This document shows positions 14,133 through 23,342 of a stretch of DNA of 35,009 nt, one piece after another. The notes below the pieces were generated by a model, which saw only the letters and a program-made list of their open reading frames with translations, ran no database searches and was not told the origin of the DNA. The stretch lies in the NCBI GenBank assembly GCA_030643485.1, contig DAOWLG010000041.1, positions 1 through 35,009 on the forward strand, given 5' to 3'. Both the position numbers and the translations under genes were made by a program. Position 1 is the first letter of the stretch. Each line of letters begins with the position of its first letter. This DNA comes from Candidatus Nealsoniibacteriota bacterium. Lineage in GTDB: Bacteria > Patescibacteriota > Minisyncoccia > Minisyncoccales > JAGMDC01.

Positions 14133-15560
14133 TTATCTCCACAGCCATTGCCATTTTTCCCATCGCGTTCCTTCAAAGGTTTTCAAAAGATTTCGGGTAA
14201 TAAAAATCGCGGAAAACATACTCACTAAAATTCCCAAACCCAAAGTTAAAGCAAACCCTTTAACAAAACTTGTCCCAAAAGCAAACAAAATTACTGCAAC
14301 AATTAGAGTGGTTAAATTTCCATCTCTAATAGATGGCCAGGCGCGATTGAAACCATCTTTCACACTTTGGGAAAAACTTTTTCCATCTTTTAACTCCTCT
14401 CTAAGCCGAGAAAAAATTAAGATATTCGCGTCAATAGCCATACCTATGGATAAAATAAAACCGCCAATACCGGCTAAAGTCAAAGTCACCGGGATAAACT
14501 TAAAAAGAGACAAAATAATAATAATATAGATAAGCAAGGCAATGGAAGCCAAGACCCCGGGCAAGCGATAAAAAAGAATTATAAATAAAAGAACTGCTAA
14601 AAATCCAAACATCCCGGCTCTTAAAGATTCATCTAAAGAAACTTTTCCCAAGGTTGGGCCAATGGTTTGCTGGGAAATCAATTCTATGGGAACAGGCAAA
14701 GCGCCCGCGCTAAGGCCTCTTGCCAATTCCTTTGCTTCTTCTATTGTAAATTTGCCAGTGATTTGCGCTTTTCCTCCGGAAATTCTTTCGTTAACATTAG
14801 GAGCGGAAATAAGCATTCCGTCAATATAGATAGCCAAAGGTTTTCCAATGTTTTTCTCAGTTAATTTCTCAAAAATTTTGGAACCCTCATTATCAAATCT
14901 AAGTAAAATCAACGGCTCATAAGTTGTCTGGTCAAAATCCATTTCAGATTTTTTTAAAAATCTTCCTGTTAAATTAGTGGATTGGAAAGGATCTTCAAAA
15001 GCCAATTGCCAATTTTCAATAGTATTTTGTATTTCTTCTAAACTTTTCCCCTCTGCCATTTCTTTGTTCACTTTTTCTCTTTTAATAATGATTTCATTAA
15101 AGTTATCTTTCTGCTCCTTAAATTCTAAAAACGGGGTCTCGCCAATCATTTTAATTGCTTCTCCCGGGTCTTTTATCCCTGCTAATTCCACGATTAAACG
15201 GTGATGTCCCGGTATTTCCTGTGTCTGAACAAGCGGCTCCTGAACCCCGAATAAATTTACCCTCCGTTCAATCAAATCTCTTAACCCCTGTAAAGACGAA
15301 TCATAATCCTCTTTCTCTATGTCAGACATATCTGCTTCGTATATCAGATGGGTGCCTCCTTGCAGGTCCAAGCCCAACTTAAATTCTCTCACTGGAAATT
15401 GAGGGATATTAGTTAATCGCTCTATATGTTCAATCGCATTTTTTTTAGCATTTACAATATCAGCCGCGTTGTTCCAATATCTCGGTTCAATAAAATTCCC
15501 GGCAAAAAACGCTAAAATAAAAATACTTAGAATAATTAGATATAATTTTCTCTTTCGCAT
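14133..15560 (-). CDS. secD: Protein translocase subunit SecD
   Basis: SecD is the larger partner of SecF. After an N-terminal membrane helix come the D2 signature LGLDLQGGTHLIYEAD, the first periplasmic domain, ISAPNVNERISGGKAQITG, and the motif GALPVPIELISQQTIGPTLG before five closely spaced membrane helices. The last part has SIGMAIDANILIFSRLREEL, the conserved D-x-N motif. At 475 residues it is shorter than the E. coli protein, as in many Gram-positive and CPR bacteria. htrA ends 53 bases upstream. Confidence 0.95.
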   Translation of the reverse strand: MRKRKLYLIILSIFILAFFAGNFIEPRYWNNAADIVNAKKNAIEHIERLTNIPQFPVREFKLGLDLQGGTHLIYEADMSDIEKEDYDSSLQGLRDLIERRVNLFGVQEPLVQTQEIPGHHRLIVELAGIKDPGEAIKMIGETPFLEFKEQKDNFNEIIIKREKVNKEMAEGKSLEEIQNTIENWQLAFEDPFQSTNLTGRFLKKSEMDFDQTTYEPLILLRFDNEGSKIFEKLTEKNIGKPLAIYIDGMLISAPNVNERISGGKAQITGKFTIEEAKELARGLSAGALPVPIELISQQTIGPTLGKVSLDESLRAGMFGFLAVLLFIILFYRLPGVLASIALLIYIIIILSLFKFIPVTLTLAGIGGFILSIGMAIDANILIFSRLREELKDGKSFSQSVKDGFNRAWPSIRDGNLTTLIVAVILFAFGTSFVKGFALTLGLGILVSMFSAIFITRNLLKTFEGTRWEKWQWLWR

Positions 15561-15613
15561 GTTCTTATTAGTATTGTTCTTATTCTATGTTTTATACTAA
15601 AATTGTCAAATAT

Positions 15614-16996
15614 TCATTTGCTGTATTCGTCAAGTGTTGCCCAGAGGATTTTTTGTTTATATCCGCTGGCAGGACTATCCTGCGAAGCCAAAATGGAAGG
15701 CCTTAAAATTTTCAGTTTTACTTTATCGTTCGGGGAATAATTCAAAATAATTTTTCTCAAAGAATTATCGTAAGTGATTTTTTGGTTATCAAATTCCAAA
15801 ATTATATCTTGGTCTTCCAGTCCTGCTTTTTCCGCGGCTGAACCAATCACAACAGATGGTCCTCCTTGTTTTCCTGAAACAACCCAGACGCCATAATTAA
15901 CAGGCAAATCATTTTCTTTTTGAACGCCCTCTCTAATTAAAATATAATGAATGCCTAAAAACGCTCTTTTTATCTTCCCATATTCTTTAACATTTTCTAT
16001 ATCTTTCTTGGCGTAATTTATCGGAATTGCAAATCCAATATTCTCCGCGCCTCCCTGGACCATTGCGGTATTTACTCCAATTACCTCGCCTCTTAAATTC
16101 AAAAGCGGCCCTCCTGAATTTCCTTTATTAATAGCAGCATCTGTTTGGATAACATCCTCAAGGGTTTCTGTGAGTCCCCCGCCAGACGCGGTAATAGTCC
16201 TGCCTAAACCAGAAATCACGCCAACTGAAACAGTGTTTCTAAACTCGCCCAAAGCGTTACCAATGGCTATCACGCTTTGTCCAATCTGTAAAGAAGAAGA
16301 ATTCCCTAATTTCACAAATGGAAAATTTACTGTTTTTACCTTGCCATTTTCGTCCACGGTTTTTTTGGCTTCAATTTTCAAAAGCGCAATATCCTGAAAA
16401 GGATCCTTGTCCAGAACCTTAGCTGGAAATTTCTCGCCTTCATTAGTGAACACAGTATAATCCGCATCCTCATCCAAGACCACATGTTTATTTGTTAAAA
16501 TCATTCCGTCCTCGGAAACAATAAAACCGCTACCGCCCCCGATTTCCTGCTTTTCCACGCCTTTCTGGCGATACTCTGGTATCTGAAACCCAAATGGCGA
16601 ACCATTACCAAAAGGATCAATAAAATACTGTTCTATTATCGGCACATCTTTGGTAATAATAATGCTCACTACCGCGGGAGAAACCTCTTTCACTGCTTTA
16701 ATAATTTTCTCTTCCTGGGTGGTCTGGGGAATGTATTCTTTTTCTGTTATTCTCTCTATAATTCTTTCGTTTTCAACAATCTGCGGCTCGGGCAACTCAA
16801 TGTTTAATTCAGAAAAATATTCTTTTATCTCTAAATAAAAATAAGCGCCGGAAACAGCACCAGCAAAAAAACCAAAAAAAGAGGAAATTAACACAACTAA
16901 AATCAGGGCGCGAAATGTTTTACTCAAAGGTTTTTTAATCTTAGTCCTGCGAAGTTTTAATTTATTTAATTTTGGCAATTCGTACATAGATAGCAT
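15614..16996 (-). CDS. HtrA/DegP-like membrane-anchored serine protease with PDZ domain
   Basis: This is an envelope quality-control protease. A membrane helix near residues 28-55 anchors it, with a basic stretch before it on the cytoplasmic side. The trypsin-like triad is visible: His in LTNKHVV, Asp in FQDIALLKI and Ser in NKGNSGGPLL. A PDZ domain follows (GSAAEKAGLEDQDIILEF). Length is 460 residues. Near the C-terminus the peptide SILASQDSPASG is coded by a small palindrome (GCAGGA-cta-TCCTGC) and may be another repeat insertion. It precedes secD, pairing export with surveillance of exported proteins. Confidence 0.92.
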   Translation of the reverse strand: MLSMYELPKLNKLKLRRTKIKKPLSKTFRALILVVLISSFFGFFAGAVSGAYFYLEIKEYFSELNIELPEPQIVENERIIERITEKEYIPQTTQEEKIIKAVKEVSPAVVSIIITKDVPIIEQYFIDPFGNGSPFGFQIPEYRQKGVEKQEIGGGSGFIVSEDGMILTNKHVVLDEDADYTVFTNEGEKFPAKVLDKDPFQDIALLKIEAKKTVDENGKVKTVNFPFVKLGNSSSLQIGQSVIAIGNALGEFRNTVSVGVISGLGRTITASGGGLTETLEDVIQTDAAINKGNSGGPLLNLRGEVIGVNTAMVQGGAENIGFAIPINYAKKDIENVKEYGKIKRAFLGIHYILIREGVQKENDLPVNYGVWVVSGKQGGPSVVIGSAAEKAGLEDQDIILEFDNQKITYDNSLRKIILNYSPNDKVKLKILRPSILASQDSPASGYKQKILWATLDEYSK

Positions 16997-17024
16997 AATT
17001 TAATTTCTAATAGGATTTGGTTTT

Positions 17025-17858
17025 TTATTTAACAAATAATTCTATTGGATTTATCTTAAATTGAAGCATCTTTGAACTTTCTCTACCAGCATCACCACCT
17101 TTTTGATAGGAGTTTCTTTTGATTTCTGATATTTGTCCGCTAATCCTTTTTTTAATTAAGTCACAATAATTTTTTGAAATATCCATTGTAATATAATCTC
17201 TCTCTATTTTTTTTGCTACGGATGCTGTTGTTCCTGTTCCACCAAAAGGATCTAACACAATATCATTTTCATTAGAACTTGTTTTAATGATCCGCTCTAA
17301 TAAACTCTCGGGCATTTGACAAGGATGATTACCTAGTCTTTCTTTAAAATTTCCGCAAATTCGTGAAAACTCCCATACATCGTCAGGTATCTTTCCAATC
17401 GGATTTGCTCTTTTGTCATTATAGATTAATTGTCTCGCCGACGGTATCCGTATAGATTTACTATTGAAAACGAATTTTTCTTTATTTTTTGTAAAATAAA
17501 GTATATGCGTATGAACACGATTAAACTTTTTGCGTTGATTTTGTCCAAAACTATAATACCAAATAATCCAATTTCTATAATAAAATCCTGTTTGTTTCAA
17601 AATTATATTTATTTCTGCTGCAAACTCATCACCAATAGCAATATAAATTGATCCTTCTTTTTTTAATATTCTAAATGCTTCTATTATCCATTTTTTAGAC
17701 CAATCAAAATATTCTTTGTAATTACGTTTATCATTATAATTGTCGTATTTTAAGCCTATATTAAAAGGTGGATCAGCAAAAACTAAATCAATTGAATTGC
17801 TTGGCAATTCTTTCATTATCTCAATGCAATCGCCTAAATAAACTTTATTTAATTCCAT
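17025..17858 (-). CDS. DNA amino-methyltransferase (beta group) of a HaeII-like RM system
   Basis: The protein is an N4-cytosine or N6-adenine methyltransferase: FADPPFNIGL (motif IV) near residue 28 comes before DPFGGTGTTA (AdoMet motif I) near residue 205, the beta-group order. In 277 residues there is room for only a short target recognition part. It overlaps the restriction gene by 10 bases and lies after it. It lacks the PCQ and ENV motifs of 5-methylcytosine enzymes, which is worth noting because the HaeII methylase itself is, as far as I recall, a C5 enzyme. Confidence 0.88.
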   Translation of the reverse strand: MELNKVYLGDCIEIMKELPSNSIDLVFADPPFNIGLKYDNYNDKRNYKEYFDWSKKWIIEAFRILKKEGSIYIAIGDEFAAEINIILKQTGFYYRNWIIWYYSFGQNQRKKFNRVHTHILYFTKNKEKFVFNSKSIRIPSARQLIYNDKRANPIGKIPDDVWEFSRICGNFKERLGNHPCQMPESLLERIIKTSSNENDIVLDPFGGTGTTASVAKKIERDYITMDISKNYCDLIKKRISGQISEIKRNSYQKGGDAGRESSKMLQFKINPIELFVK

Positions 17859-18904
17859 ATTTTGTCTTTAAGTTTATGGTAGCCTCTATTTTTATAAAAA
17901 CGGATAAATTTTATATTTTTGGAAACAGGAAATTCATTTCTAATTTCCTCTATTAATATTTTGAGTAATTTATCGCCCAATATGTTACTATAAACTCCTC
18001 GTAATGCCCTCTCATACCAATCAATCAAATTTTTTTCTGTGATGATACTTTGTATTTTGGATTTCCAACCAATTTGATTTAATATAGAAACAATAACTTT
18101 TTCTTCTACTTCTTTACAAACAATGACTATTCTATCTGCCGAAATTGAATTCACGACATCTTCAGCTAATTTCTCATCTAACGATAAATGTTTTATTTGA
18201 ATTACTAATCCAAAATTAGCCCACATATCCAGACCCCTATCTGCTGCATTTGTTACTCCCACTCTGTATATTTTTGCTGGTATTCTAAATTGTGGATTAT
18301 CAACAGAAAGATTGATAATTTGTTTTGTAAAATCTTCAAATTCTTTAAGTATATTCAATTTTGTTTTATTCAAACTTACTTCTACTGTAATTTCTATTGT
18401 ATCCACTAAAACCGAAAAAAGCGCATAAACAATAATTTCGTAAATTTTATCAATACTTCTTCTTAGTCCGGGTTCGTTCCAAAAAAAAGATAAAAAGGAT
18501 GATAAATTAAATTTATTTTTATCATTTTTAACACAATACCCAAGCCCGATAGACATTTGAGAATATTTATCTAAAAATTTGCGGTATATATAGGATTCTA
18601 CTATTCCATTCTTCTTTCTATTTTCTTTTCCCAAAATTGATAATATTTTAGTGGCTATATTTTTATTAAAAATATCATCTTGATATCTGGCAGAGGAGGC
18701 ACTTATTCTCCCTAAAAATTGAATACATATTACATCTCGCCAACTTTTTGAAGCCGTTCTATAAGTTTCAATCTTGGAAAGATTTATATCTTTGGAAATT
18801 CTATCTCTATATAATATTTCTGCAATCTGAACGGGTTTATACATATGGACTCTAGATTTATTTATTACTTTATCTAAAGCGTTTTTTGCTTCTTGAATAT
18901 TCAT
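17849..18904 (-). CDS. HaeII-family type II restriction endonuclease
   Basis: Motifs match HaeII-type enzymes as I remember them: KSRVHMYKPVQIAEILYR near the N-terminus, YRTASKSWRD, SSARYQDDIFN, and the catalytic region RGLDMWANFGLVIQIKHLSL, a PD-(D/E)XK variant with D then QIK. It is followed by ADRIVIVCKEVEE. HaeII itself cuts RGCGCY; the specificity here is not proven. The track begins at a GTG (18916); the ATG at 18904 has a purine-rich GAAGG just ahead, giving 351 residues. The endonuclease precedes and overlaps its methylase, so expression control must come from elsewhere. Confidence 0.72.
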   Translation of the reverse strand: MNIQEAKNALDKVINKSRVHMYKPVQIAEILYRDRISKDINLSKIETYRTASKSWRDVICIQFLGRISASSARYQDDIFNKNIATKILSILGKENRKKNGIVESYIYRKFLDKYSQMSIGLGYCVKNDKNKFNLSSFLSFFWNEPGLRRSIDKIYEIIVYALFSVLVDTIEITVEVSLNKTKLNILKEFEDFTKQIINLSVDNPQFRIPAKIYRVGVTNAADRGLDMWANFGLVIQIKHLSLDEKLAEDVVNSISADRIVIVCKEVEEKVIVSILNQIGWKSKIQSIITEKNLIDWYERALRGVYSNILGDKLLKILIEEIRNEFPVSKNIKFIRFYKNRGYHKLKDKIWN

Positions 18905-18972
18905 AATTTCCTTCACCTTAATACTACGCCAAAAATCAAAAATAGTAAAGAATATGTAATAAATAATTACAT

Positions 18973-20511
18973 TTAATTCTTTTTTCTTGCCTTCTCGGTA
19001 ACGTGGAAGCCCATATATTTTCCAAGCATTAATCGGGTTTGAGCGTCAATCGCGGGTATTGCGCCAAAAATTATTAAACTAATCGGCAAAAACAACCATT
19101 GAGTAAGCATAAACAAATTTTTCTTTTTGGGCCAGCAAAAAGGCCGTGAACGGATTAACAAACTGTTAATAATAACAAAGACAATTACTCCCAATAAAGC
19201 CACTTTCATTATATTTCCGGTAAGAGTAGATAAGCTATAAGAAAGCATAGTGCTTCTAAATTCCTCGCCCCCTAAAATTATAGGCAACCACCCTAAAAAC
19301 AATATAAGTAAAGCATTGGTTGCCCATGCCCAACACCCTTCTATTAATAAAAACTCATAGTGAAATTTTTTCATAAAAGGCATCTTCTTGTTTTTCAAAA
19401 AACCAAATAAAAGATATGGAATTGCTTCGCTTCCCCAAGCCCAGCGCCTCTGCTGTTTATACTGGTTAATAACGGTTTGTTTCAGAGTGCTTGCGACACA
19501 GCTATCCTGCGAAATGGGATAATGTAAAGGAATTATTTCGTAATCCCCATCGTAAAATAAAAACGCTTTCCAAAAAACCCCTGCGTCCTCAGAAACCACA
19601 TTGGTCTGCCAGAAATCCATTTCTACGAGCGCGTTAAAACTCATAGAATGAGAAGAATAGGTTACTATTTTTTCAGGCCGCTGCTGCTGTATCATCTGCC
19701 AAAAAACATTACAAGAAGAAACAACCCGTGAAAAAAACGGCGCTTCGTCCACATTATTCAAATACAAAGGAATGGGCTGAAAACTTGTACGCAAGGGGTT
19801 GGCAGAATTAAAATAATGGTGCGTAAGACAGAAAAAATATTTAGGATAAACTTGAGTATCAATGTCAAAACAGGAAACAATAACATTCTCATAAGGGATT
19901 TTCAAAGGGTCTATAATTTTCTCTTTCGCGCGACGCCCGGCCCAGGTTTCATTTGAACCTTTGCCCGCAAGCTCTCCCGATATATCTTTTGGATGGGATG
20001 TAATTAAAAATTTAGAAAATTTATTTCCAAACTCCTGCTCTATTTTTTTTGCCACTTGCCGCGCTTCCTCACCCGCTCTTTCTTCTATTGCCAAAACAAC
20101 AAACATTTTTTCTTTTGGATATTCAGAATTTATTGTTGCCTGAAAACTCTCTCTCACCAAACCCAAACCTTCTTTATACATAACAAAAATAACTAAATGA
20201 TAAACATCTTCCCAACCATATATTCGTTTCGTTTTCTTTTGCCAATCTATACTTAAATTTTTATTCATCTTTCTAAAAGCCGCAGTAAGGCAACTGGAAA
20301 AATAAATGGTTCTCAAAAGCCAATACACGCAAAAACCAATCATAAAAAGAGCAACCCAAACAGGACGAAACCAAGAAAGAAACACCATTGCCAGTAAAGT
20401 GGACCAAGCCAAAAAACCAGGCAAAATCTCAAAACCCCGATAAATCATTTTTTCTTTGCGATTTTTTATATCCGTTGCTTTCCCAACATCAATATAATAT
20501 TTTTCATTCAT
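18973..20511 (-). CDS. Membrane family 2 glycosyltransferase
   Basis: The enzyme is a processive-type GT2 transferase: two N-terminal membrane helices (residues about 28-70), a cytoplasmic catalytic domain with a D-x-D in CFDIDTQVY, the acidic pair VSEDAGVFW, and QQRRWAWG corresponding to QxxRW, then at least four C-terminal membrane helices. There are 512 residues. GT2 enzymes of this layout make or extend polysaccharides of the cell surface; the donor and product cannot be told. It lies 45 bases downstream of comEC on the same strand. Confidence 0.85.
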   Translation of the reverse strand: MNEKYYIDVGKATDIKNRKEKMIYRGFEILPGFLAWSTLLAMVFLSWFRPVWVALFMIGFCVYWLLRTIYFSSCLTAAFRKMNKNLSIDWQKKTKRIYGWEDVYHLVIFVMYKEGLGLVRESFQATINSEYPKEKMFVVLAIEERAGEEARQVAKKIEQEFGNKFSKFLITSHPKDISGELAGKGSNETWAGRRAKEKIIDPLKIPYENVIVSCFDIDTQVYPKYFFCLTHHYFNSANPLRTSFQPIPLYLNNVDEAPFFSRVVSSCNVFWQMIQQQRPEKIVTYSSHSMSFNALVEMDFWQTNVVSEDAGVFWKAFLFYDGDYEIIPLHYPISQDSCVASTLKQTVINQYKQQRRWAWGSEAIPYLLFGFLKNKKMPFMKKFHYEFLLIEGCWAWATNALLILFLGWLPIILGGEEFRSTMLSYSLSTLTGNIMKVALLGVIVFVIINSLLIRSRPFCWPKKKNLFMLTQWLFLPISLIIFGAIPAIDAQTRLMLGKYMGFHVTEKARKKN

Positions 20512-20556
20512 TTATCCTATCCTATCATTTTTTACGCAAAAATGAAAATCCTAAAC

Positions 20557-22125
20557 CTAATATTCTAAAAATTTTAATTTTTGTTTTTGATGAAAATGCC
20601 AGGTAATATAACCCAAAATCAGATAAGAAATTAAAAGTCCTATCCAGGAAATTTCTAAACCCACAGATGCCCATGAAAATGACGCAAACCAACTTACCGT
20701 TTCTATTATATAACTTAATAATAGCCAACAAGGCAAAGAAAAAAACCATGCCAAAAATGGCGAAATTATTCCAACTAAAGCAAATAAAAACCCAAAACCA
20801 AGCACAAAAGGCAGAACAGGCACAATTAAGATATTAGCAAAAACAGCCACTAAAGACACATAACCAAAATTGTAAATTAAAATTGGCAGAGTAAAAACCT
20901 GCGCGGCCAAAGTCATTGCGAGAATATCTCTTAAAAAATTTGCGCCGCTATTGCGCGCAAAAACAGGGTTTAGCCAATTTTGAAAAACAGGCATCAGATA
21001 AATTATGCCCATCATTGCTAAAAATGAAAGTTGAAAACCCACATCAAATTTCAAAAGCAAAGGATTAAAAGCTAACATTATTGCAGCGGCAAAAACAATC
21101 GCGCGGGAAGAAGTATTCATTCTACCTAAATACTGGGCAAAAATTAAAAGACTGCCCATAATTCCTGCGCGGATTGCTGATGGCTGTAAACCAGTCATAA
21201 CAATAAAAAAAATAATAATACCTAATGTTAAACAAAGTGCGTGCTGCCTCCATAAACCCAGACCAATCAATAAGGTCATTAAAATAATGGTTAAGATAGC
21301 CACATGCATTCCGGAAACAGCAGTTATATGTCTTACTCCTGCGCGGCTCCATTGATCTTTCAATTCCTGAGAAATTCTGCTTTTATCCCCTAAAATCATT
21401 GCTCCTAAAATTGAAGACTGAGGCGGGGAAAGATTCTGCCCGATTGTGTGCCTTAACTTATCTTTGAATCCCAAAATCTTAACATAACTCAAAGAGAGCC
21501 GAGACCCGTTCTCGTCCGCGCGCGGACGAGAACGGGTCTCGGCAAAACTCACTATCGCTGGATAATACATTACTGAATAAATTCCATCTTTTGCCAAATA
21601 ATCTTTATAGTTAAAATCTTCAAATTCAATCGGCGTTTTTAGTTCACCTGTAATTTTTAATTCATCTCCATATTGATATTCAGGATATTTCCCAGTGGTT
21701 ACTAAAATTTTTCCTAAATTTTCTTTTACATCTACGGTTAATTTTGTGTTTGTTTTTCTGATGTCTGGTTCAGAAATCACTCTTCCAATTAAAGTAATTT
21801 CCTGTTCTGTGTCATTGATTATTGATAACTGATTATTGATAATTGATAATTCCGCGCGCTGATGGCAAAAAATTCCAGATGCAAATAAAATCAAACAAAA
21901 TCCCACAATAACTAATTTTTTGCTTGCCCCATAGGAAGCCGAAGGCTTTCCTTCGGGGTTTTTCCAAAACACTGAAATTAGCAAAATTCCTGAAATTATT
22001 AATATTAAAACTGGGCTAAAATTTACCCCGCCCTTACATGTAAGGGCGGGGTTAAAAAAGGAACTAATAAAAATTCCTATAATAAAAGACAAACAAAGAT
22101 ATAAAAAAATTTTAGATGGCGTCAT
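20557..22125 (-). CDS. comEC: ComEC/Rec2 DNA-uptake channel protein
   Basis: ComEC is the inner-membrane channel for single-stranded DNA during natural transformation. The competence domain is clear (LKDQWSRAGVRHITAVSGMHVAIL, then TGLQPSAIRAGIMG), with about ten hydrophobic segments. The 522-residue protein ends after the membrane domain and has no metallo-beta-lactamase region. Four peptide insertions in the N-terminal third coincide with dispersed repeats: NPALTCKGGV (H), NPEGKPSASYGASK (G), SIINNQLSIIN, and RSRPRADENGSRLS (F). All keep frame. The start ATG touches the nrdG stop (TAAATG), suggesting translational coupling. Confidence 0.93.
   Translation of the reverse strand: MTPSKIFLYLCLSFIIGIFISSFFNPALTCKGGVNFSPVLILIISGILLISVFWKNPEGKPSASYGASKKLVIVGFCLILFASGIFCHQRAELSIINNQLSIINDTEQEITLIGRVISEPDIRKTNTKLTVDVKENLGKILVTTGKYPEYQYGDELKITGELKTPIEFEDFNYKDYLAKDGIYSVMYYPAIVSFAETRSRPRADENGSRLSLSYVKILGFKDKLRHTIGQNLSPPQSSILGAMILGDKSRISQELKDQWSRAGVRHITAVSGMHVAILTIILMTLLIGLGLWRQHALCLTLGIIIFFIVMTGLQPSAIRAGIMGSLLIFAQYLGRMNTSSRAIVFAAAIMLAFNPLLLKFDVGFQLSFLAMMGIIYLMPVFQNWLNPVFARNSGANFLRDILAMTLAAQVFTLPILIYNFGYVSLVAVFANILIVPVLPFVLGFGFLFALVGIISPFLAWFFSLPCWLLLSYIIETVSWFASFSWASVGLEISWIGLLISYLILGYITWHFHQKQKLKFLEY
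21498..21543. repeat. Perfect 46-bp palindrome within comEC
   Basis: GCCGAGACCCGTTCTCGTCC starts a sequence equal to its own reverse complement over 46 bases, centred between 21520 and 21521. It is GC-rich and codes in frame for RSRPRADENGSRLS-like residues about 195-210 of ComEC. Confidence 0.9.
21810..21855. repeat. ATTGATAATTGATAATT repeat within comEC
   Basis: Tandem variants of TTGATAA/TTATTGA on this stretch translate to SIINNQLSIIN (residues about 91-103), a peptide I have met as the translation of a dispersed intergenic repeat. It is related to the array between secD and secF. Confidence 0.75.
21927..21958. repeat. Imperfect palindrome within comEC
   Basis: CCCCATAGGAAGCC opposes GGCTTTCCTTCGGGG, with small mismatches and the loop gaa. 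On the coding strand it yields NPEGKPSASYGAS (residues about 56-67). Confidence 0.75.
22025..22052. repeat. Perfect 28-bp palindrome within comEC
   Basis: ACCCCGCCCTTACA is followed directly by TGTAAGGGCGGGGT, its reverse complement. It codes for PALTCKGGV-like residues 25-34, between the first two membrane segments of ComEC. Confidence 0.9.
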
Positions 22126-22824
22126 TTATCTTAATGCGCAGGTTTTGAATTTTGGTCTAATTTCTTTAACAATTTTTTCAATCTTTTCTCTTCCTAAAAC
22201 CGGTAAATCAAGAATTTTAGAATCTAAAACCTGTTTTTGAGTATTAAATTCCTGAAGGAAATAATTTGTCTCTTTATCCCCTATCCAGCCGGCAATTTCC
22301 AATATGTTTTGTCTTGTTAAACCCGGAGCCACGGTTGTCCTGAATTCAAAATCAACCTTTCCTTGCCGTAAAATTTCAATACTTTTTTCAATCTTTTTCA
22401 AATCAGATTTCTTTCCTGAATAAAATCCATATTTCTTTCTTGTGGCTTTTATATCCATTGCCGTATAATCAATCAATTGAGCATCAATCAATTTTTGAAG
22501 CATCTTCGGGTTTGACCCATTGGTGTCTAATTTCACTAAAAAACCAAAATTTTTTATTTTTTTACAAAATTCCGGCAAATCCTGATGAATACTTGGTTCT
22601 CCGCCACAAATACAAACGCCTTCCAAAAGTCCTTTTCTTTCTTCCAAAAAATCAAAAAAATCTTTTTCTAAAATCAGTTCTTGTTCTTTTATTTTTTCCG
22701 GCAAAACCAATTCCGAGGAATAACAAAAAGGACAACGAAAATTGCACCCAATAGTAAAAACCGTGCAAGCAAGCTTGCCCGGATAATCAATTAAAGTTGT
22801 TTTTTGAAGCCCACCCAACAACAT
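22126..22824 (-). CDS. nrdG: Anaerobic ribonucleotide reductase activating radical SAM protein
   Basis: This 4Fe-4S radical SAM enzyme most likely installs the glycyl radical on NrdD, encoded about 1.5 kb upstream on the same strand. The N-terminus MLLGGLQKTTLIDYPGK and the CNFRCPFC (C-x3-C-x2-C) cluster motif are typical, as are ICGGEPSIH and FLVKLDTNGS. With 232 residues it is of the longer NrdG-like type. The stop abuts the comEC start. Other radical SAM activases of similar length cannot be excluded, but the linked NrdD makes this reading strong. Confidence 0.88.
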   Translation of the reverse strand: MLLGGLQKTTLIDYPGKLACTVFTIGCNFRCPFCYSSELVLPEKIKEQELILEKDFFDFLEERKGLLEGVCICGGEPSIHQDLPEFCKKIKNFGFLVKLDTNGSNPKMLQKLIDAQLIDYTAMDIKATRKKYGFYSGKKSDLKKIEKSIEILRQGKVDFEFRTTVAPGLTRQNILEIAGWIGDKETNYFLQEFNTQKQVLDSKILDLPVLGREKIEKIVKEIRPKFKTCALR

Positions 22825-22909
22825 AAAATAAAAAAGTTTTAGGTTTTACTTAATCGTGAATCCGTTGGAGAATCTAATTTTCAAAAATTGGCTTACGATT
22901 ATTTTCCTA

Positions 22910-23317
22910 TTATCTTTTTTCACTAATTTCTGTACAAATATTATTCTTGCATTCACAGCCATAAAAAGGAGCGGGACTAATTAATATATTTGGCAAAGAT
23001 GCCTTATATTTTTTATAGTATAAATCCTGTAAACAACGAATTTCCTTAATAACCTCTCCTTTGTTCACGCAAAACGGATAAGCCCCATTTGTCTGTATTA
23101 ATCGTAGCAATTCTACTGTCTTGCAATCTCCGTCAAATAAACAACTCTTATCCAATTTTTTTATTTTGTCGCTGATTTTTTTATTTAATTCTTCGCGAGA
23201 TATTTCATCTTTCTTCCTCTCCTCTATCGGCTGATATTCATTCCAAATCCAAAATCCACCAACTAAAATAATTCCAACCATTAAAATTCCAATTAAAATT
23301 TTTATTTTTGTGGTCAT
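22910..23317 (-). CDS. Small single-pass membrane protein, cysteine-containing
   Basis: I do not recognise this gene. From the ATG at 23317 (MTTKIKIL) it has 135 residues: one membrane helix or uncleaved signal (ILIGILMVGIILVGGFWIW), then a lysine/glutamate-rich linker and a soluble domain with six cysteines (KSCLFDGDCKT, YPFCVN, IRCLQ, YGCECKNNIC), which suggests disulfides outside the cytoplasm. The track start at 23350 is a TTG and less likely. It lies 25 bases after the LAGLIDADG gene and may be in the same transcript. Confidence 0.65.
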   Translation of the reverse strand: MTTKIKILIGILMVGIILVGGFWIWNEYQPIEERKKDEISREELNKKISDKIKKLDKSCLFDGDCKTVELLRLIQTNGAYPFCVNKGEVIKEIRCLQDLYYKKYKASLPNILISPAPFYGCECKNNICTEISEKR

Positions 23318-23342
23318 AAAAATTTTTAAATTAAAATGACTT

